Source of the DNA: Burkholderiales bacterium
GTDB taxonomy: Bacteria > Pseudomonadota > Gammaproteobacteria > Burkholderiales > SG8-41
Length of the DNA: 35,967 bases
Reading direction: 5' to 3'
Assembly: GCA_030833315.1 (NCBI GenBank)
Contig: JAURHM010000035.1
Location: 1-35,967, forward strand
The translations under genes and the position numbers were made by a program. A model generated the notes under the pieces. That model saw only the letters and a list, made by a program, of their open reading frames with translations. It was not told the DNA's origin and ran no database searches. Below, in pieces: positions 1 through 8,150 of the stretch. The number at the start of each line of letters is the position of its first letter. The stretch's first letter is position 1.

Positions 1-192
1 CAGGCGCTCAGTCAGACGCCGGGCACGCGCGTGTGGCAGTGCATGTTGTGCGCGTTTGTGTATGACGAAGCCAAGGGCATGCCGGATGAAGGTGTTGCGC
101 CGGGTACGCCTTGGGAAGACGTGCCGGAAACCTGGTATTGCCCCGATTGCTCGGCGAGCAAGAGCGAATTCCAGATGGCGCAGATCGCCTGA
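1..192 (+). CDS. Rubredoxin or rubredoxin-domain protein, C-terminal part (5' end outside window)
   Basis: The frame is open from the left edge to TGA at 190-192. It carries the two CxxC iron knuckles of rubredoxin: WQCMLC near the start, and WYCPDC about 30 residues later, with the conserved aromatic and Pro/Gly positions between them (FVYDE, GTPWEDVP). Rubredoxins hold one Fe in four Cys thiolates and pass single electrons between cytosolic redox enzymes. The visible 63 residues slightly exceed a minimal rubredoxin (about 54). It could be a stand-alone rubredoxin whose start lies just outside, or the C-terminal domain of a larger protein. I see no terminator before the next gene. Confidence 0.85.
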   Translation, partial: QALSQTPGTRVWQCMLCAFVYDEAKGMPDEGVAPGTPWEDVPETWYCPDCSASKSEFQMAQIA

Positions 193-281
193 AACGGTTT
201 CACGCATCACGGGCGCAACGTCATTGACGCTGCGCCCTTTGTTTTTACACTGCGTTTTTAAAGCGGATTTCCGGATTTCTG

Positions 282-1364
282 ATGGCCTATCCACTGAAGG
301 ACACGCCCGCTGCATGGACCGCAGCGGAATTCGACGCCGACCGGCGCTGGGTTTTTACGCTGGGTGACCGTGCGCGCTGCGATCTGGTCGCGGCGCTGGC
401 TAAAGCGCTGGATCGCGACAAATCGCATTTTGATTATTCGCGCGATGACTTCGATCTCGGCAGTGCTTATCCGGTGCTGAAAGCCGCGTTTGATGAAATG
501 CAGCGAGGTCTTGGTGTCGCGCTGGTGCGCGGCTTGCCGCGCGAAGGCCTCGACGAAAAGGATTTCGAACTGTTGACCTGGGGCATCGGTCTGCATTTCG
601 GCGTTGGCCGTCCGCAGGGCAAGGCGAGCCACTATATTTCTGCGGTGCGTGACGCCGGCAATACCTACCGCACCGGTACCGGACGTGGTTACAACACCAA
701 TGCCGAACTCGATTTTCACACCGACTCGACGGATGTTGTGGTGCTGAGCTGCTATAACCGTGCGGCTGAAGGCGGCATGAGCATTACCACCAGCTCGGTG
801 GCGGCCTACCACGCGATGCAGCGTGAGCATCCGGATCTCGCCGACCTGCTGCATGAGCCGATCCATTTCAGCCGGCAGGGCGAGCAGGCGCCGGACGAGG
901 CACCGTCGTATCCGCATCCGGTTTTTGATGCGGTGGACGGCCGGCTCTGCAGCAAATGGAACCGCAATCGTGTGACGTCGGCCCAGAAAATCGAAGGCGT
1001 GCCGCAGCTGTCAAAAAAGCAATGGAATGCGTTGGAGGCGTTTGACGCGCTGGTGCGGCGCCCTGATCTCGCGCACAACATGTGGCTGCAGCCGGGTGAT
1101 CTGCAGATCATCAACAGCCATGTCACGCTGCACTCGCGTACCGATTTCAAGGACTACGATGAGCAGGCGCAGAAGCGTTTGCTGTTCCGCCTGTGGCTCG
1201 CGCCGGCAGACGGTGACCGGCTGCCGGAGAGCTGGCGCGTGCTGTTCAAGTCGGTCGGTCCCCGGACAGTGCGCGGCGGCATCATCGGCCAGCAGCACGA
1301 TGCGGCGCGCAAGGCCTTCGAAGCGCGACAGGCTGCTGCGCTGGGCATGCGGCTCAGTGACTGA
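282..1364 (+). CDS. TauD/TfdA-family Fe(II)/2-oxoglutarate-dependent dioxygenase
   Basis: 360 residues, a usual length for this superfamily. The Fe(II)-binding facial triad is visible as H146-x-D148 (FHTDSTD) and a distal His about 135 residues later (LHSR, H284). The Arg expected to bind 2-oxoglutarate lies just beyond (LLFRLWLAP). These enzymes oxidise a substrate while decarboxylating 2-oxoglutarate to succinate. The motifs do not give the substrate: it is not recognisably taurine- or 2,4-D-specific. The central segment GRGYNTNAELDFHTD resembles the 'gamma-butyrobetaine/TauD-like' subset common in Burkholderiales. The ATG has only a weak Shine-Dalgarno. The gene stands alone between the rubredoxin gene and a 330-bp gap. 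Confidence 0.85.
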   Translation: MAYPLKDTPAAWTAAEFDADRRWVFTLGDRARCDLVAALAKALDRDKSHFDYSRDDFDLGSAYPVLKAAFDEMQRGLGVALVRGLPREGLDEKDFELLTWGIGLHFGVGRPQGKASHYISAVRDAGNTYRTGTGRGYNTNAELDFHTDSTDVVVLSCYNRAAEGGMSITTSSVAAYHAMQREHPDLADLLHEPIHFSRQGEQAPDEAPSYPHPVFDAVDGRLCSKWNRNRVTSAQKIEGVPQLSKKQWNALEAFDALVRRPDLAHNMWLQPGDLQIINSHVTLHSRTDFKDYDEQAQKRLLFRLWLAPADGDRLPESWRVLFKSVGPRTVRGGIIGQQHDAARKAFEARQAAALGMRLSD

Positions 1365-1692
1365 TCTGAAGCAGGGCTGATCGCCATGACACTGCGCCGG
1401 TCCGGTGTGGGCGCAGGAAGCGGATGCTGCGCTTCGCCAAACAGAGGTCGGCGTGCCGCTGCCACCGGGCTCCGGCGCTGCTGCCGGGGCTGTTCAGCAA
1501 CTTTCGCGCATCTTCAAGTTCAGCAGGCAGCTGCCGCGGGCTTTTTCTGGTCCACCTGCAGCGCCGCCGCGTATAGGCGTTCCTCGGCCTTCACCAGCGC
1601 CGGCGCGAATTGCGGATCCTGCTGCCACTTTCGAAACGGTTGATGGCGCTAAGACATCGTAGTCATTCGCGGGGTTCCTTGCCATTTCGCGA
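1365..1692. other. Gap between convergent genes with a possible coding remnant
   Basis: No intact gene is convincing here. On the minus strand one frame between 1520 and 1648 reads about 40 residues of ordinary-looking protein (FRKWQQDPQFAPALVK, then AEERLYAAALQVDQKK) and then hits TGA. It is closed upstream by TAG at 1649-1651 and has no start or ribosome site. This may be a decayed gene fragment. Short plus-strand frames starting at 1386 and 1405 have Pro/Ala/Gly-rich, low-complexity translations and no ribosome site. No clear terminator hairpin was seen. Confidence 0.3.
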
Positions 1693-2520
1693 TCAGGCGA
1701 TTTTGATGGCGACTGCCCCTGCGAGGACCACCAGGATCGCCAGCCAGCGGCTGCGGCTGACCGGTTCATGGAGCAGGGTTGCCGCGATGATGGCGCCGAA
1801 CACAACCGAGGTCTCACGTAACGCCGCGACCAGCGCAATGGGCGCCTTCGTCATCGCCCACAGCGCCAGTGCATAGGAGCCGAGCGTGCAGGCGCCGCCG
1901 AGCAGGCCGCGCTTCCAGTTTTTCTGCAGATAGACGGTAGTGCGCCGGCCGTTGATGGCCGTAAACAATGCGAGCAGGGGGATGGCGGTCAGCAAGAATA
2001 CCCAGCCGGTGTAAACCGCGGCGTTTCCCGACAGGCGTGCGCCGACGCCGTCAACCAGCGTGTAGATCACGATGGTTCCTGCGGTCGTCAACGCGAACAG
2101 GGTGGCGTGGCGGTTGAGCCGGCCGTTGCGCCAGGAATCGGCGGCCAGCAGTATGACGCCGCTGCAGATCAGCAGCACGCCCAACAAGCCGCCGGTGCCC
2201 GGCCATTCGGCAAGGAGCGCGGCCGCGGCGATTGCCGAAAACACCGGTGCCGAACCGCGCATCAGGGGGTAGGCGAAGCTGAGTTCGCCATGGCGGTAGG
2301 ACAGCCCGACCAGCGTGAAATAGGCCACGTGAATCAGTCCCGAGGCGATCAGGTAGGGCCAACTCGCTGAGGCAGGAAGCGGCGCAAACGGCAGCAGACA
2401 CCCGGTGATGACGGCGGCGCCGCTGACCACCAGCACCATGTCCAGCGTGCGGTCGCTGCTGCTGCGGACGAGGGCGTTCCATGACGCATGCAGCAGAGCG
2501 CCCAGAAGGACGGCCAGCAT
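1693..2520 (-). CDS. EamA/DMT-superfamily permease
   Basis: About 275 residues, nearly all hydrophobic and readable as roughly ten membrane segments in two repeats, which is the EamA (formerly DUF6) pattern. Family-like stretches are LHASWNALVRSS in TM1, SFAYPLMRGSAPVFSAI around the mid-repeat and ALVAALRETSVVFGAI in the second repeat. Members export small metabolites or amino acids; the substrate cannot be told from sequence. The frame is open much further upstream, but that extension overlaps the preceding gene and looks non-coding. I chose ATG at 2518-2520; an in-frame GTG at 2533-2535 is possible. It is the last gene of a leftward group that begins with the dehydrogenase at 4684. Confidence 0.85.
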   Translation of the reverse strand: MLAVLLGALLHASWNALVRSSSDRTLDMVLVVSGAAVITGCLLPFAPLPASASWPYLIASGLIHVAYFTLVGLSYRHGELSFAYPLMRGSAPVFSAIAAAALLAEWPGTGGLLGVLLICSGVILLAADSWRNGRLNRHATLFALTTAGTIVIYTLVDGVGARLSGNAAVYTGWVFLLTAIPLLALFTAINGRRTTVYLQKNWKRGLLGGACTLGSYALALWAMTKAPIALVAALRETSVVFGAIIAATLLHEPVSRSRWLAILVVLAGAVAIKIA

Positions 2521-2552
2521 GACTTCGAGGGTCACCGTTGCCGCCGTCCGCT

Positions 2553-2837
2553 TCAGAGGATGCGCAGGCGCAGCGCGAGCATGACTGCCGCCGGAATAAG
2601 CAGCAGCACCCAGCCCAGAACGCGGATTGCGGCCGGCGGCATCGGCCGGTCGAAGCGCTTGCCGGCCCAGCCCGTGAATTTGAGGCGGCTGAGGCTTCCG
2701 GCGTACCAGATCATGCCCAGCGGAACTGCGAGTGGAACCAGCAAAGCCAGAGCGCCGGTCCAGTCTTCGCGTCGCCACATTGCGGTGACGTAAGCGAACG
2801 CGATCATTGCCGAGAACAGCCGCGGGCGGTCAGGCAT
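2553..2837 (-). CDS. Small hydrophobic membrane protein, unknown function
   Basis: 94 residues with three hydrophobic stretches: around residues 8-20, around 28-46 (ALALLVPLAVPLGMIWYAG), and the C-terminal IRVLGWVLLLIPAAVMLAL. Between them is a basic loop rich in Lys/Arg (LSRLKFTGWAGKRFDR). It starts 3 bases after the stop of the CDF transporter gene and ends 32 bases before the EamA start, so all are probably co-transcribed. I do not recognise a named family. Its position suggests an envelope protein accompanying transport genes, but that is only context. Confidence 0.65.
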   Translation of the reverse strand: MPDRPRLFSAMIAFAYVTAMWRREDWTGALALLVPLAVPLGMIWYAGSLSRLKFTGWAGKRFDRPMPPAAIRVLGWVLLLIPAAVMLALRLRIL

Positions 2838-2840
2838 GGC

Positions 2841-3767
2841 TCAGTGCGGCGCAGTCTCGCTGGCGCAGTGTTCGGCGCAGGCCTCGGCCTCGAGTTGCAA
2901 CGTCACGTGGTGAATGCCGAAGCGTTCGTGCAGCACGACCTGCGCGTCCCGCAGAATGCCGTCGGCGGTGCGCTCGCCGCGCACCACCAGATGCGCCGTC
3001 AGCGCGGGCTCCGCAGTACTCATCGCCCACACATGCAGGTCGTGCACCGAAGCGACCCCGGAGATAGCGGCGAGCGACTCGCGCACCTTGGGCACGCTGA
3101 TGTGCTCGGGTACGCCGTCGAACAGCAGGTGCAGGGACTGGCGGAACAGCGACCAGGTGCCGAAGATCACGACGATGGCGATGATGATGCTCGCCAGCGG
3201 ATCAATCCAAGCCCAGCCCTGCCATAGATAGAGGGCGCCGGCGATGATGACGCCGACCGATACGAGCGCATCGGTGGCCATGTGCAGGAAGGCGCCGCGG
3301 ATGTTCAGGTCGGTCTTGCCGCCGGAAATGAACAACGCTGCGGTGGCGCCATTGATCAGCACGCCGATGGCGGCGACGATCATCACCGTTCCGGCGGCGA
3401 TCGGCGCCGGTTGCTGCAGACGCTGGATGGCTTCCCAGCCCAGTGAACCCATGGCGATCAGCAGGACGGCTGCGTTGACGAAGCTGGCGAGTATGGAACC
3501 GCGCTGCCAGCCGTAGGTCTTGTGCTCACTGGGCCGCAGTTTTGCCGCCGCATACGCCATCCACGCGAGGATCAGTCCGCCCACGTCGCCGAGATTGTGT
3601 GCCGCATCGGCAAGCAGGGCGAGCGACCCCGTTTTCCAGCCGTACCAGGCTTCCACCAGCACGAAACCCAGATTCAGCGCGATGCCAATGCCGAAAGCGC
3701 GCCCGTGACCATGGCCTTGACCGGGGTGGTCATGGCCGTGACCGTGGTGGGCGTGGGTATGTGCCAT
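2841..3767 (-). CDS. Cation diffusion facilitator (CDF) metal exporter, CzcD/ZitB type
   Basis: 308 residues. The first 22 are His-rich (HTHAHHGHGHDH), typical of cytosolic metal-gathering tails in the Zn-CDF branch. Six membrane segments follow. TM2 carries H57-x3-D61 (DAAHNLGD) and TM5 carries HMATD, the paired HxxxD metal site of Zn-transporting CDFs. The soluble C-terminal domain contains VHDLHVWAMS, the conserved dimer and metal-sensing region. It exchanges cytosolic Zn2+ (possibly Co2+/Cd2+) for protons at the inner membrane. It starts 11 bases after the dehydrogenase gene stop. The family call is firm; metal specificity is inferred. Confidence 0.92.
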   Translation of the reverse strand: MAHTHAHHGHGHDHPGQGHGHGRAFGIGIALNLGFVLVEAWYGWKTGSLALLADAAHNLGDVGGLILAWMAYAAAKLRPSEHKTYGWQRGSILASFVNAAVLLIAMGSLGWEAIQRLQQPAPIAAGTVMIVAAIGVLINGATAALFISGGKTDLNIRGAFLHMATDALVSVGVIIAGALYLWQGWAWIDPLASIIIAIVVIFGTWSLFRQSLHLLFDGVPEHISVPKVRESLAAISGVASVHDLHVWAMSTAEPALTAHLVVRGERTADGILRDAQVVLHERFGIHHVTLQLEAEACAEHCASETAPH

Positions 3768-3778
3768 CCGGGTTTGGG

Positions 3779-4684
3779 TTAGGCCGGCTTTGTGCCGTCG
3801 CGTGCGGCGATCAGAGCGTCGATGACCGGATGGATGCTGTCCGGCTCACTGGTGAACTTCTGTGGCATGCCCATTTTGACCATTTCGCGCAGCATCGCGA
3901 TGGTGCTTTTGGTGGCGCGGTCGGTGGACTTCATGTCATGCAGCAGTTCCAGGCATTCCTTCATTTCATGGATCCGACGTTCACAGTGCACCGCGGTGCC
4001 GCCGACATAACGTTTGATGATTTTCTGGAACGGGATGTCGTTGAAGGTGGCCGATGAATCTTCGATCACCGCGTCGAGGATGTTGCGGCGCTGCGCGGCT
4101 TCCATGGTTTCAAGGAGCAGCATGGCGAGACCCTTCATCAGCACGCTGCGGATCAGCTTCATGGCGCTGGCATCGCCGGGATTGTTGCCGACCACGGTGA
4201 TCACCATGCCGTGAGGTGTCATGCGGTCGCGGAATTCGGCGGCATGCGGTCCGCTGGCGACAAAGGGTACTTTCAGGCCGAGGATGTCCACCGGGCCCAT
4301 GATGGACGAATCGACAAATTTGGCGGCGCTGCCGACGATCTCGGCGGCTTTTTCCATGTTGTGCGCGGAGTTGCTGCTGGCATCAACGTAAAGGTGATCG
4401 GGCCGCAGGTATTTGCGGATCTTTTTCAGTGCGGGCAGCGCGGATTTGCCGGGGGTCAGCGCCAGGATCAGGTCGGATTTCTTGGCCAGGGTGCCGACGG
4501 TCTTGACCAGTTTGACGCCTGCCGCTTCGGCGCGCTGATGCAGGGGGTCACCCGGCTGTGCTTTGGCGCCGCTGCGGCTGTAGGCGACGATGTCGGTGAA
4601 TCCTGCTTGCGAGAAATCCTTTGCCAGGCGTGCGGCGGCCTCGCCGAAACCCAGCAATCCCAGTCGGATCGGTGCTGAACTCAT
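3779..4684 (-). CDS. 6-phosphogluconate/3-hydroxyisobutyrate dehydrogenase-like NAD(P) oxidoreductase with DUF1932 C-terminus
   Basis: 301 residues. The N-terminus is a Rossmann fold with a dinucleotide motif G-L-L-G-F-G-E-A (residues 9-16), followed by the beta-hydroxyacid dehydrogenase layout. YVDASSNSAHNMEKAAE and FVDSSIMGP mark the substrate-binding region. The helical C-terminal half (SAMKLIRSVLMKGLAMLLLETMEAA) matches the DUF1932 domain found fused to 6PGDH NAD-binding domains in Proteobacteria. Lys in AMKLIRS is at the expected catalytic position. The substrate is unknown. It heads the leftward transport operon and is divergent from the frd operon, sharing a 211-bp intergenic region. 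A GGAAAG about 10 bases before the ATG may be the ribosome site. Confidence 0.85.
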   Translation of the reverse strand: MSSAPIRLGLLGFGEAAARLAKDFSQAGFTDIVAYSRSGAKAQPGDPLHQRAEAAGVKLVKTVGTLAKKSDLILALTPGKSALPALKKIRKYLRPDHLYVDASSNSAHNMEKAAEIVGSAAKFVDSSIMGPVDILGLKVPFVASGPHAAEFRDRMTPHGMVITVVGNNPGDASAMKLIRSVLMKGLAMLLLETMEAAQRRNILDAVIEDSSATFNDIPFQKIIKRYVGGTAVHCERRIHEMKECLELLHDMKSTDRATKSTIAMLREMVKMGMPQKFTSEPDSIHPVIDALIAARDGTKPA

Positions 4685-4796
4685 GTCTGATGGTCTTTCC
4701 GTTATTGGTGATAGTCTGCAGCCTGAACGCCGGGCGCGGGCGGCACCCCTGAAGTATAGCGGTGCAGGGGCTGGTGGCGGTGCGCATGGCCAATAC

Positions 4797-4810
4797 TTAA
4801 TCTAAGTCAA
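4797..4810 (+). promoter_or_regulatory. Candidate FNR/Anr box upstream of frdA
   Basis: TTAAT-CTAA-GTCAA matches the FNR/Anr consensus TTGAT-N4-ATCAA at 8 of 10 positions. It lies 86 bases before the chosen frdA start. Its centre (4803.5) is exactly 41.5 bp upstream of a start point placed 7 bases after the TAATCT -10 box (start point near 4845), which is the canonical geometry of a class II FNR-activated promoter. Known: FNR/Anr proteins activate fumarate reductase genes when oxygen is absent. Inferred: that this site is used here. Confidence 0.6.
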
Positions 4811-4832
4811 ACAAACCGGAATTGGCCCCGCT

Positions 4833-4838
4833 TAATCT
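4833..4838 (+). promoter_or_regulatory. frdA: Candidate -10 element of the frd-rquA promoter
   Basis: TAATCT matches TATAAT at four of six positions. No good -35 hexamer lies 17 bp upstream, as expected for an activator-dependent promoter where an FNR dimer occupies the -41.5 region. The predicted transcript starts near 4845, giving a leader of about 50 bases before the frdA start. Confidence 0.5.
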
Positions 4839-4895
4839 ACGGGCTAACGAACAAGAACCGGGCGGTTGCGGCCGGAAAACTCGGGAGCGGGTGCA

Positions 4896-6671
4896 GTGGA
4901 AATCATAAAAACGGACGTTGCCGTTCTGGGTGCCGGTGGCGCGGGCTTGCGTGCCGCAATTGCACTGGCTGAAACGCGGCCTTCACTGAAGATCGCACTG
5001 GTATCCAAGGTGTATCCGATGCGCAGTCATACCTGCGCCGCGGAGGGCGGTGCCGCGGGGGTGATCAAGTCCGATGACAGCCTGGATCATCACTTCCACG
5101 ATACGGTCGGCGGCGGTGACTGGCTGTCCGATCAGGATGCGGTCGACTACTTCATCCGTGAAGCGCCCAAGGAGTTGCTGCAACTCGAACACTGGGGCTG
5201 TCCGTGGAGCCGCGAGGCCAACGGCTCGGTGGCGGTTCGCCCGTTCGGCGGCATGAAAAAGCAGCGCACCTGGTTTGCGGCCGACAAATCCGGCTTCCAC
5301 ATCCTGCACACACTGTTCCAGACCTCGCTGAAGTTTCCGTCGATCCAGCGCTTTGATGAATACTACGTGACCGACCTCATCGTGGAAGACGATCATTGCC
5401 GCGGCTTTACCGCGATCGAAATGCGCAGCGGGCAGATGAAATTCATCCGCGCTGATGCGGTCATCATTGCCGGCGGCGGCGCGGGGCGGATGTTCCCCTT
5501 CACCACCAACGGCGCTATCAAGACCGGCGACGGCATGGCGCTGGCCTACCGTGCCGGCGTGGCGCTGAAGGACATGGAATTTGTGCAGTACCACCCGACT
5601 GGCCTGCCCAATACCGGAACCCTGCTGACCGAAGCCTGCCGCGGCGAGGGCGGCATTCTGGTTAATAAAAACGGTCGCCGCTTTTTGCAGGACTACGGCA
5701 TGGGGCCGGAGACGCCCGTCGGCCAGCCGGTGCTGAAGACCATGGAACTGGGGCCGCGCGATCGCGTGAGCCAGGCGTTCTGGCATGAGCAGAAGAAGGG
5801 CAATATGGTACCGACGCGCTGGGGCGATTGCATGATGCTCGACCTGCGCCATCTCGGTGAGAAAAAAATCAATGAACGCCTGCCGCTGGTGCGCGATATG
5901 GCGACGAGTTATCTCGGCGTCGATCCGGTGACCGATCCGGTTCCGGTGCGGCCGGTGGTGCATTACATGATGGGCGGCATCGATACCGACATCAAAGCGG
6001 CAACCTCGCTGAAAGGACTGTATGCAGCCGGTGAGTGTGCCTGTGTCAGCATCAACGGCGCCAACCGTCTGGGTTCGAATTCACTGACCGAGCTGCTGGT
6101 GTTCGGGCGGCGCGCGGCTTTGAGCGCGCTGGAACATCTGGATCGGGGTGCTGGTGCGGCCAACGAGGCGGCGGTGACTGCGGGTGCGAACGCGGCACAG
6201 GCGAGACTACGCGAACTGTTCAACCGCACGGGTGGCACGGAAACCATTGCCGGCGTGCGCAAGGAAATGATGGCAACGATGGAAGAACACGCCGGCATTT
6301 ACCGCAGCGGTGAAGGTCTGCAAAAGGCCTGCGCAACGTTGTCCGCGCTGCGCAAACGTTATGCCCGCATCGAGCTGCATGACAAGACCAATGTCTACAA
6401 TACTGATCTGCTGCAGGCCCTGGAGCTGGGTGCGATGCTGGACTGCGCCGAGGCGGTGACGGTCAGTGCGCTGGAGCGCCGGGAATCGCGCGGTGCCCAC
6501 CAGCGGCTGGATTTCATCGCGCGTGACGATCAGAAATATCTGCGCCACTCGCTGGCGCGTTATCGTGGCGATCATCCGCCCGAAATCGGTTATTCGGATG
6601 TGGTGATCACGCGGTCACCACCGGGAGTACGAGACTACTCTGGGGATAAGAGTGCGGGAGAACAGAAATGA
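4896..6671 (+). CDS. frdA: Fumarate reductase flavoprotein subunit FrdA
   Basis: 591 residues from the GTG at 4896, which has GGAG eight bases upstream; a TTG at 4866 would add ten unlikely residues. The protein tracks E. coli FrdA closely. GAGGAG (12-17) binds FAD, and H45 in [10 protein letters not shown] is the His that carries covalent 8-alpha-FAD. [14 protein letters not shown] with CRGEGG supplies the dicarboxylate site and the proton-donor Arg. HYMMGGI and [13 protein letters not shown] complete the active site. It reduces fumarate to succinate on the cytoplasmic face of the membrane, with electrons from FrdB. The gene overlaps frdB by ATGA. FrdA-type rather than SdhA-type sequence and the A-B-C-D gene order both point to a quinol:fumarate reductase. 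Confidence 0.96.
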   Translation: MEIIKTDVAVLGAGGAGLRAAIALAETRPSLKIALVSKVYPMRSHTCAAEGGAAGVIKSDDSLDHHFHDTVGGGDWLSDQDAVDYFIREAPKELLQLEHWGCPWSREANGSVAVRPFGGMKKQRTWFAADKSGFHILHTLFQTSLKFPSIQRFDEYYVTDLIVEDDHCRGFTAIEMRSGQMKFIRADAVIIAGGGAGRMFPFTTNGAIKTGDGMALAYRAGVALKDMEFVQYHPTGLPNTGTLLTEACRGEGGILVNKNGRRFLQDYGMGPETPVGQPVLKTMELGPRDRVSQAFWHEQKKGNMVPTRWGDCMMLDLRHLGEKKINERLPLVRDMATSYLGVDPVTDPVPVRPVVHYMMGGIDTDIKAATSLKGLYAAGECACVSINGANRLGSNSLTELLVFGRRAALSALEHLDRGAGAANEAAVTAGANAAQARLRELFNRTGGTETIAGVRKEMMATMEEHAGIYRSGEGLQKACATLSALRKRYARIELHDKTNVYNTDLLQALELGAMLDCAEAVTVSALERRESRGAHQRLDFIARDDQKYLRHSLARYRGDHPPEIGYSDVVITRSPPGVRDYSGDKSAGEQK

Positions 6672-7411
6672 GCGAACGCATCGTCGAGCTCGAGGTGCTG
6701 CGCTTCAATCCGGAAACGGACAGCGAGCCGCGCTTCCAGCGTTACAGCGTGCCGTGCATGAACGAGTGGGTGGTGCTCGATGCGCTGAATCACGTCAAGG
6801 AAAGCATTGATCCGACGCTGAGCTACCGCTGGTCCTGTCACATGGCTGTCTGCGGCAGCTGCGGCATGATGATCAACGGCGAACCCAAGCTGGCCTGCAA
6901 GGCTTTCCTGCGCGAGTACGAGGGCGTAATCCGCGTTGAGCCGCTGGCGCATTTTCCGATCCAGCGCGATCTGGTGACGGTGATTGATGATTTCGTGACA
7001 AAGCTCAAACGGGTCAAGCCCTACCTGATACCGAAAGAGGATCAGCCGGTCGAGGCCGGCGAATTCTGGCAGTCACCCGCTGAATTGAAGCGCTACAAAC
7101 AATACACTCTGTGCATCAACTGCATGCTCTGTTACGCCGCCTGTCCGGAATACGGCCTGGTGCCGAAATTCATCGGGCCTGCGGCGATTACGCTGGCGCA
7201 CCGCTACAATGAAGATTCGCGCGACAGCGGCCGGGAGGAACGGCAGCAGGAAATCGCTTCGAATGAGGGCGTCTGGGAGTGCTCCTTCGTCGGCGCCTGC
7301 TCGGAAGTCTGTCCGGAACATGTCGATCCGGCGGGCGCGCTGCAGCAGGTCAAGATCAAGAGCACCGTCGACTGGTATCAGGAGCACCTGCTGCCCGGGA
7401 GCAAAAAATGA
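6668..7411 (+). CDS. frdB: Fumarate reductase iron-sulfur subunit FrdB
   Basis: 247 residues, against 244 in E. coli. All cluster ligands are visible. The N-terminal plant-ferredoxin-like domain has C57, C62, C65 and C77 (CHMAVCGSC...C) for [2Fe-2S]. The C-terminal domain has C149, C152 and C155 (CINCMLC) with C215 for [4Fe-4S], and C159, C205 and C211 for [3Fe-4S]. It wires electrons from the membrane quinol site to FAD in FrdA. The start codon overlaps the frdA stop (ATGA), with a GGGAGA ribosome site about eight bases upstream, so translation is probably coupled. No ligand is missing or displaced. Confidence 0.96.
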   Translation: MSERIVELEVLRFNPETDSEPRFQRYSVPCMNEWVVLDALNHVKESIDPTLSYRWSCHMAVCGSCGMMINGEPKLACKAFLREYEGVIRVEPLAHFPIQRDLVTVIDDFVTKLKRVKPYLIPKEDQPVEAGEFWQSPAELKRYKQYTLCINCMLCYAACPEYGLVPKFIGPAAITLAHRYNEDSRDSGREERQQEIASNEGVWECSFVGACSEVCPEHVDPAGALQQVKIKSTVDWYQEHLLPGSKK

Positions 7412-7806
7412 GTGCCCACGGCAAACCCTATGTGCGTGAAGTCTCCCGCTACGGCTGGTTTTTCCGCAGCCCGCGTTATTTGCGTTACATGGCGCGCGAG
7501 GTCACATGCGTGTTCATCGGCCTGCATGCGCTGATCCTTATCATGGCGCTGATGCGCCTGTCCCAGGGGCGCGAGGCCTGGGAAGTTTTCCTGGCCAATC
7601 TGACAAGACCCGCTGGCGTGGCGCTGCAGTTGCTGATTCTGGTGTTTGCGGTTTATCACTCGACGTCCTGGTTCAACGTCACGCCGAAGGCGATGCCGGT
7701 GCAGATCGGCGAGAACTTTCTGCCGGGCGCGGTAATTGTTGCTGCGCATTACGCCGGATGGCTGGTGGCTTCAGTCGCGGTGCTGTTTCTTGCGGGAGTG
7801 TTCTGA
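7408..7806 (+). CDS. frdC: Fumarate reductase membrane anchor FrdC
   Basis: 132 residues; E. coli FrdC has 131. It begins like FrdC (GKPYVREVSR) and has three hydrophobic spans: roughly 33-53 (VFIGLHALILIMALMRL), 68-85 (GVALQLLILVFAVYHS) and 108-130. The short cytosolic turn WFNVTPKAMPVQ between the last two corresponds to the WFELAPKA region of the E. coli protein. Glu31, just before TM1, lies where E. coli FrdC has Glu29 at the menaquinol site. With FrdD it anchors FrdAB and binds the quinol. This two-subunit type normally carries no haem. The start overlaps the frdB stop (ATGA). Confidence 0.93.
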   Translation: MSAHGKPYVREVSRYGWFFRSPRYLRYMAREVTCVFIGLHALILIMALMRLSQGREAWEVFLANLTRPAGVALQLLILVFAVYHSTSWFNVTPKAMPVQIGENFLPGAVIVAAHYAGWLVASVAVLFLAGVF

Positions 7807-7807
7807 C

Positions 7808-8149
7808 ATGGCCAAATCCAACAAGCCGATTGTCTGGGGGCTGTTCGCTGCAGGGGGTACGGTCACGGCTTTCCTGACCCCGGTGTTGCTGCTGCTGACG
7901 CTGTTGCCAGCCTTCGGTGTGATGCCCGGCCTGCTGTCCTACGACAATCTTCGTGGTTTTGCCGGTCACTGGTTCGGACGGCTGTTGGTCTTCGGTATAC
8001 TCTTCCTGATGTTGTGGCATGCCGCGCACCGGCTGCGGGTCACGCTCCATGATTTCGGCGTGCGTGCGGACGGTCTGGTTGCCGTAGCCGTGTATCTGGC
8101 GGCAGCGGCGGGTACTGTGGCCACGGGTTATTTCCTCTTAAGGATCTGA
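7808..8149 (+). CDS. frdD: Fumarate reductase membrane anchor FrdD
   Basis: 113 residues against 119 in E. coli. FrdD-like positions are PIVWGLFAAGGTVTAFLTPV in TM1, LSYDNLRGFAGHWFGR before TM2, and LWHAAHRLRVTLHDFGV, which corresponds to the LWCGLHRMHHAMHDL segment of E. coli. There are three membrane helices. With FrdC it forms the quinol-binding anchor in the inner membrane. It starts one base after the frdC stop and ends one base before rquA. In this operon the quinol is probably rhodoquinol rather than menaquinol, so differences from E. coli near the quinone pocket would be of interest. Confidence 0.92.
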   Translation: MAKSNKPIVWGLFAAGGTVTAFLTPVLLLLTLLPAFGVMPGLLSYDNLRGFAGHWFGRLLVFGILFLMLWHAAHRLRVTLHDFGVRADGLVAVAVYLAAAAGTVATGYFLLRI

Positions 8150-8150
8150 A

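Noticed and set aside
2521-2778. 86-residue N-terminal extension of the EamA permease
   Set aside because: It overlaps the small membrane-protein gene out of frame and is Arg/Pro/Ser-rich, unlike the hydrophobic family start.
4866-4895. TTG at 4866 as the frdA start
   Set aside because: The extra ten residues are not FrdA-like, and the GGAG site fits the GTG at 4896, which begins at the normal FrdA N-terminus.
4983-5963. Minus-strand open frame of 326 codons opposite frdA
   Set aside because: It is a shadow of a very conserved gene; composition is His/Arg/Gln-rich, and no ribosome site or motif is present.
4896-8149. Succinate dehydrogenase sdhABCD
   Set aside because: Gene order A-B-C-D, FrdA-specific sequence, and KPYVR/WGLFAAGG anchors match fumarate reductase; betaproteobacterial sdh is normally CDAB.
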